A model generated the notes under the pieces. It did no database searches. It was given only the letters and a program-made list of their open reading frames with translations, and had not been told where the DNA came from. Shown here piece after piece: positions 34,065-46,029 of a DNA stretch of 64,000 nucleotides (position 1 is the first letter of the stretch; the number at the start of each line of letters is the position of its first letter). The DNA is taken from positions 4,060,030 to 4,124,029 of the forward strand of contig JAQFVV010000055.1 in the NCBI GenBank assembly GCA_028023455.1, given 5' to 3'. Origin of the DNA: Epiperipatus broadwayi (taxonomy: Eukaryota > Onychophora > Udeonychophora > Euonychophora > Peripatidae). The position numbers were made by a program, and so were the translations under genes.

Positions 34065-36640
34065 GATGTGATGCACTGTGATTTCATCTTATACAGAGTT
34101 AGGAATCTCTCAGCAACTATGTCCAGAGAAAACTGTTATCCATTTTAACTTCCCTTTCCATTCTTGACACTACATTTTCCCATATCCTGCTCCGTCCCAT
34201 TTCCACAACATAATTTTTGTCAACTCCATGGCCTTTGTATCTAAATCCCCCTTATCTTTTCCCAAACCAGCATAAAAACCAAGAACCCACTTTCTATATA
34301 ATCACTTTGTTTATATTTACTCTTCCACAACTTCATTATTTATATCCTTTCTGTTTTCAGGCATTTACATTCACTTAATAAATGTAATATTTTTTATGTC
34401 TTCCTTACACAACTTGCAGACTAAATCACTCACATTTTTTTCCATTTAAGTGTATATTTGTTTGTTGCTAAAGATCCCACTTGAGCCTTAAATAGTAAAC
34501 TACTTTCCTTACTATTATCATAAATTAACTTGCACCCAATATTGTTTATTTCTATACATATTTAAACTTTTTTTACTCTTCATACTAGTTCCCCATCTCT
34601 CCAACTCCATATTCTTTATTAATTCATCTATTTTTCTATCCCATTTCTTAACACTATAACAGTCAACAATTCTTCTATCACAATCGTCCCATCTTTTGTA
34701 TAAGTATACTGGCATAAATTTTTTATCCAAATCCTCTACATATCACATTATCTTTCTCACCCTTTATTCATAACCCAATTAAATACTATTTTGGCTATTC
34801 TTTTATTATCCATACCAAACATTTTCATTTTGCCTTTTGCAGCTCTCATATAAAAACTTGACCATACCATTTCTCCTTGAATTGCCTCCTCTGCCATCCA
34901 CATTTCTGCATCTAATGCATGTCTTCTTACTTCTCTTTGTATTTTTTCTAAGTAATCCAATACCCCCTTACTAACACATAATGCATTGTTACCATATGTT
35001 AACCCTGCTAATGCCACTCCCTTCCATACAAGTGTAGCTACATCATATTTATTATTTTAGAACACTGTTAATTTCTTTATCAATCCCTTTCTTTCTTTGC
35101 TTCATTTATCAATTTTTTCTCCCATTCAAGCAATTTCACTGATTACTTAAGACAATTCCCATATAGTTATATCTATTCACCACACTTAACTTTATATCCC
35201 TTAATTAAAAAATCATTGTCTTCTCTCTCCCCAGTATTAATCATCATAACTTTTGATTTTCTCTTCACTAAATTTAATCCCCATCTCTTCACTCACCCTT
35301 GTGCATGTCCTCAGCAAAACTTCTATATCTTCCCTTCTTTCTGCACACAAAAAGACATCATCCACAAATAAAAGACACAACAATGTATACACTCCCTTGC
35401 CACTTATTAATGGTATTTCTATCCCTCTTCCTATCTATTGCTCTCTCTCTCTCCATTTCTCTCAAATACAACAAAAAACAAATTAAATGACATAGGGCAT
35501 CCTTGCCTTAGTCCCACCCCTTTTTTAACGCTAACTGATTCTATATTCCCTAATTGATATGTATAGTAATTATTTTTATATAATTTCTTAATAATATCCA
35601 CTAAAGCTTCATGTATTTCCAAATTTGCTAAACTTACCCATAATCTATTTCTATTTACTTTATCACATGCTTTCTCTAAATCTATAAAACTCATATATAA
35701 CTGTCTACCTGTATACCTACTCATATCCATATATTGTGTAACTACAAATAAACTATCTCCTATATGCCTATCCGATCGAAAACCTCCTTGCATTTCTCCC
35801 ACTATTATTTTCTTCCATCAATTTGCAACTTTTCCAGCCACCATATATGAGAAAACTTTTATATAAAACTGATGTTACCACTATTGGTCTATAATTGTTT
35901 AACTTTCTATGCTTCTTACCTTTTTCTTTAAATAGTAGTCTTAATAATGGTTCCAACACAATTAAAATAAAACAACTATATAAAAATAATAAATATTTTT
36001 ATTTTTATATTGTTATTTTATTTCAATTGTGTTGAAACCATTATTAATTATTGAAAACAACAAAATTTATGTTTGACCATTGTTAAGGATATTGGCCTTA
36101 CTTTTGTATTATTCCAATTATCCAGAAAATCTCTCTTCTGTGCTATCTTATTAAATAACATGATAATAATTTTAATTTTGCCCTATGCCCTAAATTCATT
36201 ACCATCTCTGCTGCCCTTCCATTCAAACCTCTTGCCTTTCCACTTTTCAATTTTTTAACTGCCTCATTCAGTTCACTTTCTGTAAACTTAATATTACCGT
36301 TACTATATGCTTTCATGTTTGCTATCATTCTGTCCTTCACATTTAACATCTTTTCTATATTCAATACATACTTATTTAAGATTATCTCTAATTTTTCTCT
36401 CGAGCTACAATCTATTCCCTCAACATCTAGTAATACTATTTCCCCCCCCCTACATTCCTTCTTTTAATGTATTTCCAAAATGTTTTACTCCCATCTCTTC
36501 CACTTTTATCAGTATCTTCCAACAATTTACTATTCAATTTCATTCTCTCTATATAATTATCTATTTCAGCCAACTTAGTACTTTTCCCATTTAGCATTAA
36601 TATCTTTTTCACTTTCTTTGTTCTTAATAGCATACTTATA
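34065..36640 (-). pseudogene. LINE-B reverse transcriptase, broken
   Basis: Minus-strand pieces in order: a TFWKYIKRR linker (36436-36633); FTESELNEAVKKLKSGKARG (36143-36364); KLNNYRPIVVTSVLYK (35768-35959); GGFRSDRHIGDSLFVV, FIDLEKACDKVNR and GLRQGCPMSFNLFF (35431-35802); LFVDDVFLCAE near 35360, the catalytic box with Val for Ala; LTYG...EKIQREVRR and EMVWSSFYMRAAKGKM (34757-35017); then the zinc knuckle near 34420. Several frameshifts and stops separate them. The reverse transcriptase would copy element RNA at a nicked target. The clade was not resolved. Confidence 0.8.
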
Positions 36641-36867
36641 TTCTCTGCATGCTTTTTTTCTCTCTTTTACACTTTTACTAACTCACTTTCCTATTACTTT
36701 TATTCTTTTGAATATTTTCACCTAAAACCCTATCTGCCTCTCTTTCTATTTCACCATACCACACCAGTCCTTATACTCACCCCCAACCAACTGTCCCATG
36801 GTTTATTCAACTTTTTATTTTATACTCTTCTAACTTATTCTTATCATTTCACTCTCCATCCATATCC
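34065..36867 (-). mobile_element. LINE-B retrotransposon, 5'-truncated
   Basis: About 2.8 kb inserted inside the Y minisatellite: the unit is interrupted between GCATATG and TAAATATTATAGC. A short CATAT word at both junctions may be the target duplication. It carries the reverse transcriptase to the zinc knuckle and 3' tail; the endonuclease region is missing. Three further 3' ends of the family lie at 9733, 32545 and 41287. Confidence 0.85.
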
Positions 36868-37480
36868 ATATAAATATTATAGCACTATGCCATCTGGTGT
36901 CCATTGATTACTCAGGCTTGCAGTAGATGGCTCTATTGATGGGTGAAGAGAATCCCTTTTGGAAGCATATAACTCATGTCATAGCGTTATATATACCATT
37001 TGGTACCCATTGATTACTCAGGCTTACCGTAGATCACTCTAGAATAGGGTAATGAAAAACATGAGTGATTACTGCACCATATCATTTAATGGTCAATGTT
37101 TACTCAGATATACACTTGATGCCAACGTAGAAACTGATCACCTAAAGCAATGCTCTTAGAAGCATATGAGTAATATTGTAACACTATACTATCTGGTGTC
37201 TCTTGATTACTCAGGTGCATAGTAGCTGACTCTAGAGTAGGGTGAAAAGAACTGCTCTTAGAAGCATATGAGTAATATTATAGCATTAGACCATCTGCTG
37301 TCTCTCGATTACTGAGGCTTATACTATGTGACTGTAAAGTAGGGTGAAGAGAACTGCTCTTGGCAGCATATAAGTGATATCGCAGCACTGTATCATCTGG
37401 TGTCTCTTGATTACTAAGACTCACATTAGATGGCTCTAGTTGGCAGCATTATAGCACTATACCAAAACGGTATCTAGAAA
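36868..37480. repeat. Y minisatellite, right part
   Basis: Continues the array interrupted at 34064. Units of about 100 bp are marked by GCATATGAG at 37162 and 37264, GCATATAAG at 37366, and a shortened unit at 37446. They contain CTTGATTACTCAGG and GTAGATGGCTCTA, words also present in X, so X and Y appear related. Confidence 0.85.
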
Positions 37481-37639
37481 ATATTCAAGCTGTTTCCCCC
37501 TTTACCTACCTCCTCCTTTGTGTTATGCAAGATCTTTGCTTCATTTTTTAATTATATCATGTTTCACAATCCCAAAATAAAAAATAAAATTAAAAGGGCT
37601 AAATATTTTTCTTTTCACTCCCAATTGATTTCATACATC

Positions 37640-37790
37640 TACTTTTTTTTTTTTTTCCCAATTGCGTTAGATTTTTTTTTTTTTCCATGTCATAGCATGG
37701 GCCGGGAGGCGAACCCACAACCGTCTGCAACCAACTGCTTGCTTGCAAGGCGGCTGCGCTAACCTCTCGGCTAACAACGCTTGACAAATG
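37640..37790 (-). mobile_element. tRNA-derived SINE, minus strand
   Basis: On the minus strand it reads a tRNA-like head with A box TTAGCCGAGAGGTTAGCGC and B box GTGGGTTCGCCTCCC, a short linker, then two A-rich tracts separated by TCTAACGCAATTGGG. The D-arm form and length suit a class II (Leu/Ser-like) tRNA ancestor. The A-rich 3' tail on the same strand supports a retroposed SINE rather than a tRNA gene. Confidence 0.7.
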
Positions 37791-37799
37791 GGTTATATT

Positions 37800-39235
37800 T
37801 AACTGTACTAAATAACTATAATTGTCCAATTCGATTCAATTCCAATTCACTCAAGTGTTTCTAGAAATAAAAAACTGTTCCACGTGACTTTAGTTTTAAC
37901 AAAATGTACTCTCGGGCTTATTCTTAACCTAATTAAATTTATTCACAATTTTGCTTTGACAATTCTTTAACGTGTGTGTGCGTGGGTATGTCGAGTATTG
38001 TTTCGCTTTTAAAAATAGTAATGCAAGAGCAAACAAAATCCTAAATAAATGCTATTTTTTAGCTAACAAAAATTACAATTTTATCGCCTTGGTTACCACA
38101 AATGCAAATTTGGGGGTATTAGTAACGACGAAGATGTGTTCAAGCAATTAGGCTAATTTGATTTAAAAATGAGAAAGAGAACAAACTTTTAAATGAGATT
38201 TTTTTTAAAAAAACTCAATTAAAATGAAATCTTAACGTTTTTATATTTTTTTTAAGCTTATTTTTTTTTTAGATCAATTATTAATGTGTTTTTTTCTTTA
38301 GTTATTCTAAATATTGTCCACTCCATTACACGTTCTTGATATATATATATATGTGTATATAAAGACCTCCGAAAAAGTTAAATTATAATCTCTACTCTAA
38401 GTAATCAAGAGAAATAATTAATGCATCTCTCTGAAGTGAGTGGTGTCAAAGTTAAGGGTACAGAAAGTTTTGACGCTTGTAAACCAAAGTATAATAAATA
38501 AATAAAATGACGTTAGAGCAATTCGTTCGTAGTTAAGTTTCAAACTATCTCTCCCCACCCACTTCGTGTGCAAGACTATACAAATTGTTTGCCGTGATTT
38601 AGCTGCATCAAAATTTGAAATAATTAAAATCACACGAAATGAAAATAAAAAAATATAATAATTAACATTAAGTAACATTGAGGGAAAAAATAGTTCCATT
38701 TTTTATTTGATTAAAATCTAAAAGATATTTGTGTTTTATTGCAATAAGAAAAATAGTGGTCATTTGGATATATCGATTAACATAAAAATATTTATGGTAA
38801 TTTGCATGACAAACAGATTGACAGTAAAATAATCGATGGTTTATTGATTAGGATTTCAAGAAGTTTGGACCAAATTACAGAGTTGGATTCCCAACCCTAT
38901 ACCTTGAACCCCAGAGTCTGTCAACATACCAAGCCATACAGTAAACTGATTTGACTCACTGTGACTAACCCGAAGTCACAATATTAAATTGAGCTTTTTT
39001 AGAATTATTTTTTTTCATTTGAATCTATTTTCTTTGGAATTGTTTTTTTTAATATTCAAGCCACTATATGCTTGAAGAAATAGATTGTTACAATAAACTC
39101 TTAGTTGCAAAATTTGGGTCTTGAGCTGCAGTTCAAATACTTGCATTATAAGTAAAACACTTACCCACATCAGGTGTTGTCAATTTTTTTAAGATCCCAG
39201 AATGCTTAGAAGATTTTAAAACTGTTCCATGAATG
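37800..39235. other. AT-rich DNA with a V1 fragment
   Basis: No gene recognised. At about 38355-38500 there is a diverged V1 body fragment with ATAATCTCTA, AGTGGTGTCAAAGTT and AGTTTTGAC, without the ribozyme. The 93-codon minus frame overlapping it is not called. Confidence 0.45.
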
Positions 39236-39239
39236 CCTT

Positions 39240-39735
39240 CCCTAAACCATGCCACTCAGTGCAAGCCAGAGTGATCAATGAATGCCAGAAGGCTTGTGCA
39301 TAAAATCCCCATCTAGTGCCTACTCCTCCAATATCTCCGGACCAGTTTCTAGCTTGTGACTTTCATCAGTGAGGAACCTTGGATCTGAGAGTACTGCACC
39401 TAGATCTTAGGATCTAATGCAACCCTCCAGCAGCCATTTTTTATCTCTACTTAACTACAAAACTATGAGTCTAAAATTGAAAACATATTTTTAATCCAAA
39501 CTAACTTATATAGCCACATAGATCTGAACTCAATTCAGTACCCATATATTTTGGTGTCTTTGGTTCTTTAATAATCATAGCCACCACCATCTTATTAGGA
39601 AGGATTGGTATTAAACCACTAAACAACACATGGTTATCATTACTTATGCTTGCTCTAGCTTTCCTATTTTAATAGTTTGAGCAAGCATAAGAAATTGTGA
39701 TCATGTGATGTTTAGTGGCATAATTTTATTAAATC
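39240..39735 (-). repeat. X-family repeat, nearly one unit
   Basis: Runs from TGCCACTCAGTGCAAGCCAG through the ribozyme block, the TCTACTTAACTACAAAACTATG region and TTTTGGTGTCTTTGG to ATTAAACCACTAAAC. Then about 39645-39725 is a small inverted pair of the terminal segment (TTATGCTTG/CAAGCATAA). Confidence 0.85.
39328..39384 (-). ncRNA. Hammerhead ribozyme block of X
   Basis: CUGAUGA (plus 39363-39369) and GAAA (plus 39346-39349) are intact. Stem II is AAGU-CACA-AGCU with a wobble. Stem III reads ACUGGU. Outer stem I CCAA/UUGG is intact while inner stem I has changed at both strands (UUCCUCA against CGGAGA). Confidence 0.5.
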
Positions 39736-39857
39736 AAGTTAATAATAATAAAATAACAGCTGCTTTTAAGGGTATAAACAAAAAGGATGTGATGTTCTAT
39801 TGATGTTATTATAACATGGCTATTTAGCTAGAATGCAAAATAAGTATGATGTTATAT

Positions 39858-40833
39858 CAAGGGTGGAGAACCTTTTTCCTGACAAAGGCCATTTTGATAT
39901 TTATAATATCATTCACAGAGAATACAAAATTATTGACTTAAAAATTAGTCTCCTATATTTGATCAAAAATTTAATTAGTTTACCTCTAATCATTAAGGGT
40001 GAGCAATCTTTTCAACAGGCAAGCCCATTTCAACTACTCTTTTTAAATGAGGGCCATATTAAAAACAAAACATCATTGTTGTTAATGATTGTTCCACATT
40101 TAATGACCTTTTTTCCAATTCATCTTGTACCTATCTATTTTACAGCCATTAAAATGCAATCCTTTATCAACTCCTCTTAAAAAATGATTTTGAATTTTCT
40201 TTTTTTAATAACTTACTTTCATGGTATTTTCTGATTTGTTTTTACTTTTTATAAAACATATCGCCTACTTGAAGTTTCTTTGTTTTTTATTTTAATATTT
40301 TTTTTCTTCCCCAATAATTTTGTTTTAATCAGAATGTTTTGATAAATAGTGCCTCATAATAATAGCTTCTTTATTAAGTATGGTGAATTACTATTTCTTT
40401 TTAATAGAAAAAAAAATACTTGTATTGGTCAATTTCTTTTGAAATATGTGATTTTCTGTGTCTGTTTTTCTTATTTTACTAAAAAAAGCAAAATAATTAA
40501 TAATAAATAAAATAAAATTTGAATCACTATAAAAACAAACAAAATGCTCTTAACATCATAGATTAAATCTATATTCAGATAGACCACACAATATACATAA
40601 TTTGTTAGAGTATTGCTTTCTGATGGAATCCAAGAAGAACTATTATAAAAGTGGAAGAAAAATATATAGTTGAGAAAATAAATATTATCTCTTAATTTAA
40701 TATTTGCACTAAAGTGCATATTTAACTAGAATTTGTATACAGATCTATCTTGTACACATTTTTGAAAATGTCTGAGGGCCAAATTGAGAGATGTCGAAGG
40801 TCAGATTTAGCCTATGGACCAGAGGTACCCCAG
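39858..40833. mobile_element. Possible non-autonomous hAT element
   Basis: Begins CAAGGGTGGAGAACC and ends GGTACCCCAG, an imperfect inverse of hAT-style ends. Next to the right end lies TTATAACA, only roughly like the TGTTATAT at the left, so a target duplication is not proven. The interior lacks transposase similarity. The 115-codon frame at 39833-40180 straddles the left end and is not believed. Confidence 0.45.
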
Positions 40834-40979
40834 TTATAACAATCCTTATCAAAGATAATAAATATGTATAGTTATTAAAAGCTGAAGATATCAAAATATA
40901 TAGAACTATCAGATTTAAATAGTTATGTGAGCAAACGGGTTTGGATTTTAAAACATTAAGGTGCTGAATGTTTGACAGT

Positions 40980-41170
40980 AGATAAAGGAGTAAATGGTTG
41001 CTAGATCTAGGTCCTAAACTTCATCTTTGATGGAAAATCATGAGTTAGAGACTGGTCCGAGAGTATAGATAGAACAACACTGGATAGGAATTTATTAAGC
41101 ACTACCATCTGGCATGTGCTGATTACTTAAGCTTACACTAGATGGCAGAAGTGGATGAAAAATAGTATGG
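40980..41170 (+). repeat. Y/X-like repeat
   Basis: Carries a worn ribozyme-like block (TTTGATG ... GAGACTGGTC, 41033-41075), then GCACTACCATCTGGCATG and TTACACTAGATGGCAG, the Y words. GAGA replaces GAAA, so it is inactive. Confidence 0.55.
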
Positions 41171-41286
41171 AGAATAAAAAGTCTATAAATATATATAGAA
41201 GTAAACAGAATATTGGCTGTGAGTTCATTTTTGATAATAGCAAAGAAATTAATTTACTGTTTAAGTCTCAAAAGGATGGTTAGCAA

Positions 41287-41645
41287 CAATAGAATATACA
41301 CATAAATGGAGAAACATGGGTGCTGCAAGTTATGTAAGGAGGGCATGGAAAATATTAAGCATCTGCTAATTGAATGTAAATGCTTACAAGCAAAAAGGGT
41401 ATAAATAATGAAGTTGTGGGAGAATAAATATTTGGAAAAAGATAACATGGATCTAGATATAAAGGCCATAGAGTGAACAAAGATGATGTGGAAATGGGAT
41501 AGAGCAGCAGGATAGAGAAAAAATGAGAAAAACTTAGGGTGGGGGATGAAAACATGAGGTAAGGTGGTTAACAGGTTTCTCTAGACATAGTGGCTTAGAG
41601 ATTCCTGACTCTGAGAAAGGAGAAGCCATAGTGCATCACATCACA
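41287..41645 (+). mobile_element. LINE-B 3' end, 5'-truncated
   Basis: Translates to a KLCKEGMENIKHLLIEC zinc knuckle and ends GGAGAAGCCATAGTGCATC with an ACATC tail, matching the other LINE-B ends. Minus-strand frames at 41254-41555 are shadows. Confidence 0.8.
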
Positions 41646-41939
41646 TTGTTACTTTCTAACTAGACTTATTAATAAATAACATTTCTCTTACTAATTTTTC
41701 AAAATCAGATAATTTGAAATTTTCAAAGCAGTGCTAATTTTTTTCAATATCGTATTACGTATTTTTTTTAAGTTTAATGATTTTACAAATTTTATCCGCT
41801 TTACAAAGTTGAAAATCGTATTATTTTATCATTTCAAAAATGCCATTAGTAAATTTTCAGCACTGGCTTTAAGATTTTTATTAATACTGGTACGGCACAC
41901 ACTAAATAGATATAAATTTATGGTCAATCCCAATATTTA

Positions 41940-42095
41940 TTAAAGACCTAGAAAAAGGCCACATGTGAGATAGATAGATGAAATTATGAAATATGCTGAA
42001 GTGATGTGAATAAGTTATAGGTTGATGAAACTAGGTTAAATTTGGGGACATCTCATCTTGCAGTGGATCAACAGTGGTTAAAAATGATAACAATA
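41940..42095 (+). pseudogene. RTE 3' fragment
   Basis: Only the last part of an RTE remains: RPRKRPHVR near 41946, a DEIMKYAE-like stretch, and a degenerate end near 42080 (CAACAGTGGTTAAAAATGATAAC). No complete motif survives. Confidence 0.65.
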
Positions 42096-42099
42096 TTTT

Positions 42100-42765
42100 A
42101 AAAAGCAAATCTTTTGTAAAATTTGTCACTTAGATTTGAAACATGATGAGAGCTTAGCTTATAATTGAACAAAATATATATTTTTGTCATCGGTTATGTC
42201 TGTGAGTTTATTAATTATTTAGTAAGTTGTAAAATTCAGGTTATTCTTCTTTCCTTATCCTATCGTAATTGGTTTGCTTAAATGTTTTAAACATTAGCTA
42301 GGGTAAAGGTTTATTTTATATGTTAATTTTGTTAATTGTAGCTGAGTGCGGCTGGTAAAGCCAGATTTATAGCCTTCTTGGGGTGGCTGGGTATGCTGTA
42401 GCATTTAAATCGGCAATGCTAATTTATTTAAATTAACAATCTAAATATTCCATTTGTTGGAGAGTTGGATGCTAACCTTTGAAATGTTTAAGCAAACTAA
42501 GTATGTTATAAACGTAAATGGACAGTTACCTTTCACGATATTAATATTATATTAAAATGAACAACTCTTCCATGTCTAACTTATTCATTTAGTTAGAAAT
42601 AATAAAATCATACTACGCAACACATAAGATGCTAATATTCTTCATTTCTACATGAACCAGGAAATTTAGGATATATAGAAAAAAATGCAAAGGCGGGAAA
42701 AAATTATGTACATAGTAAAGCAGTATTAATTTGCTTATATTAATGTTTCTTATATATATATGTAA
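42100..42765. other. AT-rich unassigned DNA
   Basis: No gene or repeat family recognised. Confidence 0.4.
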
Positions 42766-42870
42766 ATAGAGGGAATTGGAACTTGGGATTTTTCAATCTA
42801 TATTCGTCCTCCATTCTGTGGGTATGATTACAATATTAAATCCAATAAGGGCTTTAAGTATCCCATAGCC

Positions 42871-43415
42871 CAGTGGTCGGCAATTGGTAGTCGCAAACCA
42901 CTGGTGGTTCATGATGTAATTTTAATAGTCTGCAAAGAAATTTAAGATATTATTTAAATTCGCTAAGCTCATTTAATAAAATTTTTAAATAATTTTTTTT
43001 AAGATGTATGTAAAATAGAACAAGAACATTATATTGTTAATTGATTTATTACAAAATACTATTTATTTATTTATTTAATTTAAAGCATATTCTTTATTAA
43101 TAACATAAAATATATATATACTTTTCACAAATAATACACATGGTTTAACTGTAAGGTATACCCAATAACTTTTTTTCTATTGTGACCTGCAAAACATCTA
43201 CCCGAAAGACGGTTAATTAACCCCTAATCTGTCGAAGGCATAGAAAAAGTAATAAAATAAGAATATTGAATTCTGTACAATTGACTGGCATCAAATTTGA
43301 CTACAGTGCACCCTTGTGTTAATATATAAGTATATTATACTCAATACTCATATTAATTCGTATTTTTAAAAATTATATTAGCGGTCCGCAATATCTAAAG
43401 GATTGCCAGCCGCTG
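42871..43415. mobile_element. Short non-autonomous hAT element with perfect target duplication
   Basis: Starts CAGTGGTCGGCAA and ends TTGCCAGCCGCTG. It is flanked by the identical 8-mer CCATAGCC at 42863-42870 and 43416-43423. The 545-bp interior has no transposase frame. Termini differ from the element at 1358, so it is a second hAT subfamily. Confidence 0.9.
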
Positions 43416-43552
43416 CCATAGCCAATTTGCCATTGGAATGGATGGTCGAATTGTTGGAAGAGTAGTAAGATTGAAGCCTGCCCATTAAAGTTCGAGGAAT
43501 TGCTGTCTTAATATAAACCGAGTGTTGATTGTATATATGTGTGGTAGATTAC

Positions 43553-43605
43553 GATCTGGCCCAACTGATGAGTGCTGTTTTTGCATGAAATGTATATTGG
43601 GAATC
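43553..43605 (+). ncRNA. Hammerhead ribozyme, type I (V2, copy 2)
   Basis: Stem I: GATCT against GAATC (one mismatch) and CCCAA against TTGGG. CTGATGA at 43565-43571; stem II GTGC ... GCAT with a T-rich loop; GAAA at 43587-43590; stem III TGTA with AUA cleavage after 43596. All core bases are intact. Stem III is weakened by one change from TGCA. Confidence 0.65.
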
Positions 43606-43689
43606 ATTTATTATTTTCACTTGTATGTGATCGCATGTATTAATTGCTTATAGTGGACTGGAGGATGAATTGAATGCAAAATCCTGAAT

Positions 43690-44600
43690 CCCTCTAATTA
43701 CTTTCATGGTATGTTAATAAAAATAATCAAATGAATTACTGTTAGGAGTTTATATGAAATTTGAGCATCAAAAGTAAATGGTCCCAAACCTTAAATCATA
43801 AGCTCCAGAACCTGTCACTCTGCTCCTGCACCTAACCACATAGGGTGCACACATAATATCTTAAAGTAAAATAGTTAGCATTTTAATGAAATCTGTGATT
43901 GCATATGATAACCATTAGTCTTTTCATTCCATTGCTGGTTAATCTCATTATGTAGCTACTTATGTTCAGTTTGATGTCTTTTTAGTTAAGTGTAAAACTA
44001 TGAGCTCAACCTCATCATTTTTTAACAAACTAGTAATTGATGTTCACCTTCTCTTCTTAATGCCAATTTATTATCCAGGCAAAAAAGGGTCATTTTTATT
44101 CAACCTTCACTTAATAAATGATCAGTGTAGGTAATTAGGCAATGATCCACAACAATAACATATTCATTACTAATGATAGTTCGCCTACCTTATTATAACT
44201 TATTTTCAACAGCAATTTCATTCACTCTAGTCCAATTCCTGGTGTCTATTAGTCACTCGAGATTCCAGTAAAATGGCTCGAATGTAAGAAGATAACTAAA
44301 CATATGAGAGATCATGACATTATTGGTAATTCAATTTATTCTACAATATTCAGCACTATGTCATGAACTTTGTTGCTGATTTCATGGTCTAGCAGTAGCA
44401 TGTGTTTGCCAGCCTATAACTTGGGTTTGAATCTGTGCTAGGTAAACTGAATTTTTCTCTAGGTTTTAATCAGGCTTAGAATTTATCTTTTGGGTAACTG
44501 GAACCTAGCCTGCTCAGTTAACTATAACATAATGTAACTAACTTTTCTTAGATATAGAGTAAAATAGGGGTGAAAATTAATCCAAACCCTCACCATTAAA
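43690..44600. other. Mixed worn repeats
   Basis: Contains a Y fragment at about 44225-44320 (GGTGTCTATTAGTCACTC, AAAATGGCTCGAATG) and the SINE-like head at 44380-44490. No gene seen. Confidence 0.45.
44380..44490 (+). mobile_element. tRNA-like SINE head
   Basis: A box-like GGTCTAGCAGTAGCATG, TTTGCCAGC resembling a Gly anticodon arm, and B box GGGTTTGAATCTG, followed by GCTAGGTAAACTG and a sequence similar to the downstream part of 19418-19530. Confidence 0.5.
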
Positions 44601-44605
44601 TAATT

Positions 44606-45112
44606 GTTAAACCACTAAACATCACATGATCACTATTTCTTATGCTAGCACAGTAGCGTTATTAAAACAGGCAAAACTCTTCATACAGTAGTGCCAACCA
44701 GAGGAATCAATGGAAGCCAGAAGGCTTGTGCATAAAAACCCTATTTAGCGCCTACTCATCCAATATCCCCAGACTAGTTTCTGGCTTGTGGCCTTTGTCA
44801 TTGAGGAGCTTTGGATCTGAGAGCACTGCAGGTAGATCTTAGGATGTAATGCAACCCTCCAGCATCCTTTATCTCTACTTAACCACAAAACTATGAGAAT
44901 AAAATTGAAAACACAATATTTTCAATCTAAGCTCAATAGCTTATAGTCATATGGGTCTGAACCCAGTTCAGTGCCCATATATTTTGGTGTCTTTGGCTCT
45001 TTAACAACCATAGCCATCACTAACCTATTAGGCAGGATTGGTGTTAAACCACTAAACATCACATGATCACTATTTCTTACGCTAGCACATTACTGTTATT
45101 AAAACAGGCAAC
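44606..45112 (-). repeat. X-family repeat, tandem (437-bp period)
   Basis: The segment GTTAAACCACTAAACATCAC begins at 44606 and again at 45043, and similarity continues to AAAACAGGCAA on both sides, so 1.15 units are present in direct order. This gives the period of X as 437 bp. The unit lacks an open frame. Confidence 0.9.
44761..44818 (-). ncRNA. Hammerhead-like block of X, core mutated
   Basis: Stem II GGC-CACAA-GCC, GAAA, stem III ACUAGU and inner stem I are intact. The core box reads AUGACAA, altered at C3 and G8, so it should be inactive. Confidence 0.4.
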
Positions 45113-46029
45113 ATTTCAATCTATCAGTGGAACATACACAGAAGTTGAAACCAGAAAAGTAATTATCTAAATTACCATAACCAATAGTCACATAACAAAT
45201 CACCAATTTAATAAATCCCCTGCTCAAATGCTATTTGGTGTTAAGCTTGGGTATTTAAATATTAAGAATTGGGAGTAGTTACTCAAGCTAATATTAGATG
45301 GCATTAGAATAGTGAATTGTTCTTATTTTATAACAGACATATGCTAAGTAAATATTTGTTCATATTCACTCAAAAATAAAAACAAATTATTGTACAATAT
45401 TTTTATTTTTAAAATATGATAAATAGACAAGTTGCAAATAAACAATCTGGATGGTAATATTTTCTTTTATAACTTTTCCCTATGCAATCAGTAGTCATCA
45501 TTGTCAGCAGATTTTTCTAGTTTTGATGTTTTTTAGATCTATATCATTTTCATAATCTATAGTCACCCCTATTTGCCATTAGCCATTTCTGAATCTCTGT
45601 TAAACTCAAATTTTAAGCTTTCCCATTTAATACAATATTTAGTTATTTTCTGCCACTAATAAATCGATCTTTCATTTTATCACTTAAGATATTTTACAGC
45701 TTTTCTTAAATTTCTTAAGACTTTTAGCTTTATGCTTAAAAAAATATTTTATATGAAATGTTTTATCACATTAAAGCAAAGAATTAAATGTATGTTTTGA
45801 AATGATCATGTGTGGCACTCCAAGATGATAAAATACCTGCTGCAGTATCTTTAAAGTTTATCAAATTTATGAATTTCAATGTTTTTATTGTCTGTTTATA
45901 CATTTTATTTACATTTTTTTTATTTGGATAATGTATAAGTATAGTATGTATTGATAAAGCACACATCGCAATTTCATTTACTCCAGACTACGGAAAGTAA
46001 TTCTCTCCAACACAAAATACTTCATCAAT
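45113..46029. other. AT-rich DNA with a Y fragment
   Basis: A Y-like piece lies at about 45228-45330 (GTTACTCAAGC, ATTAGATGGCATTAGAAT). Otherwise nothing recognised. Confidence 0.4.

Larger units (their letters stand above)
42766..43690 (+). repeat. V2 repeat, copy 2, split by hAT
   Basis: The V2 body lies on both sides of the hAT element at 42871-43415. CCATTGGAATGGATGG near 43431 and the ribozyme block follow. Similarity to 21690-21990 continues after the block with CACTTGTATGTG. Confidence 0.7.

Noticed and set aside
39833-40180. 115-codon frame as a gene
   Set aside because: It straddles the left end of a probable hAT element and has no domain.
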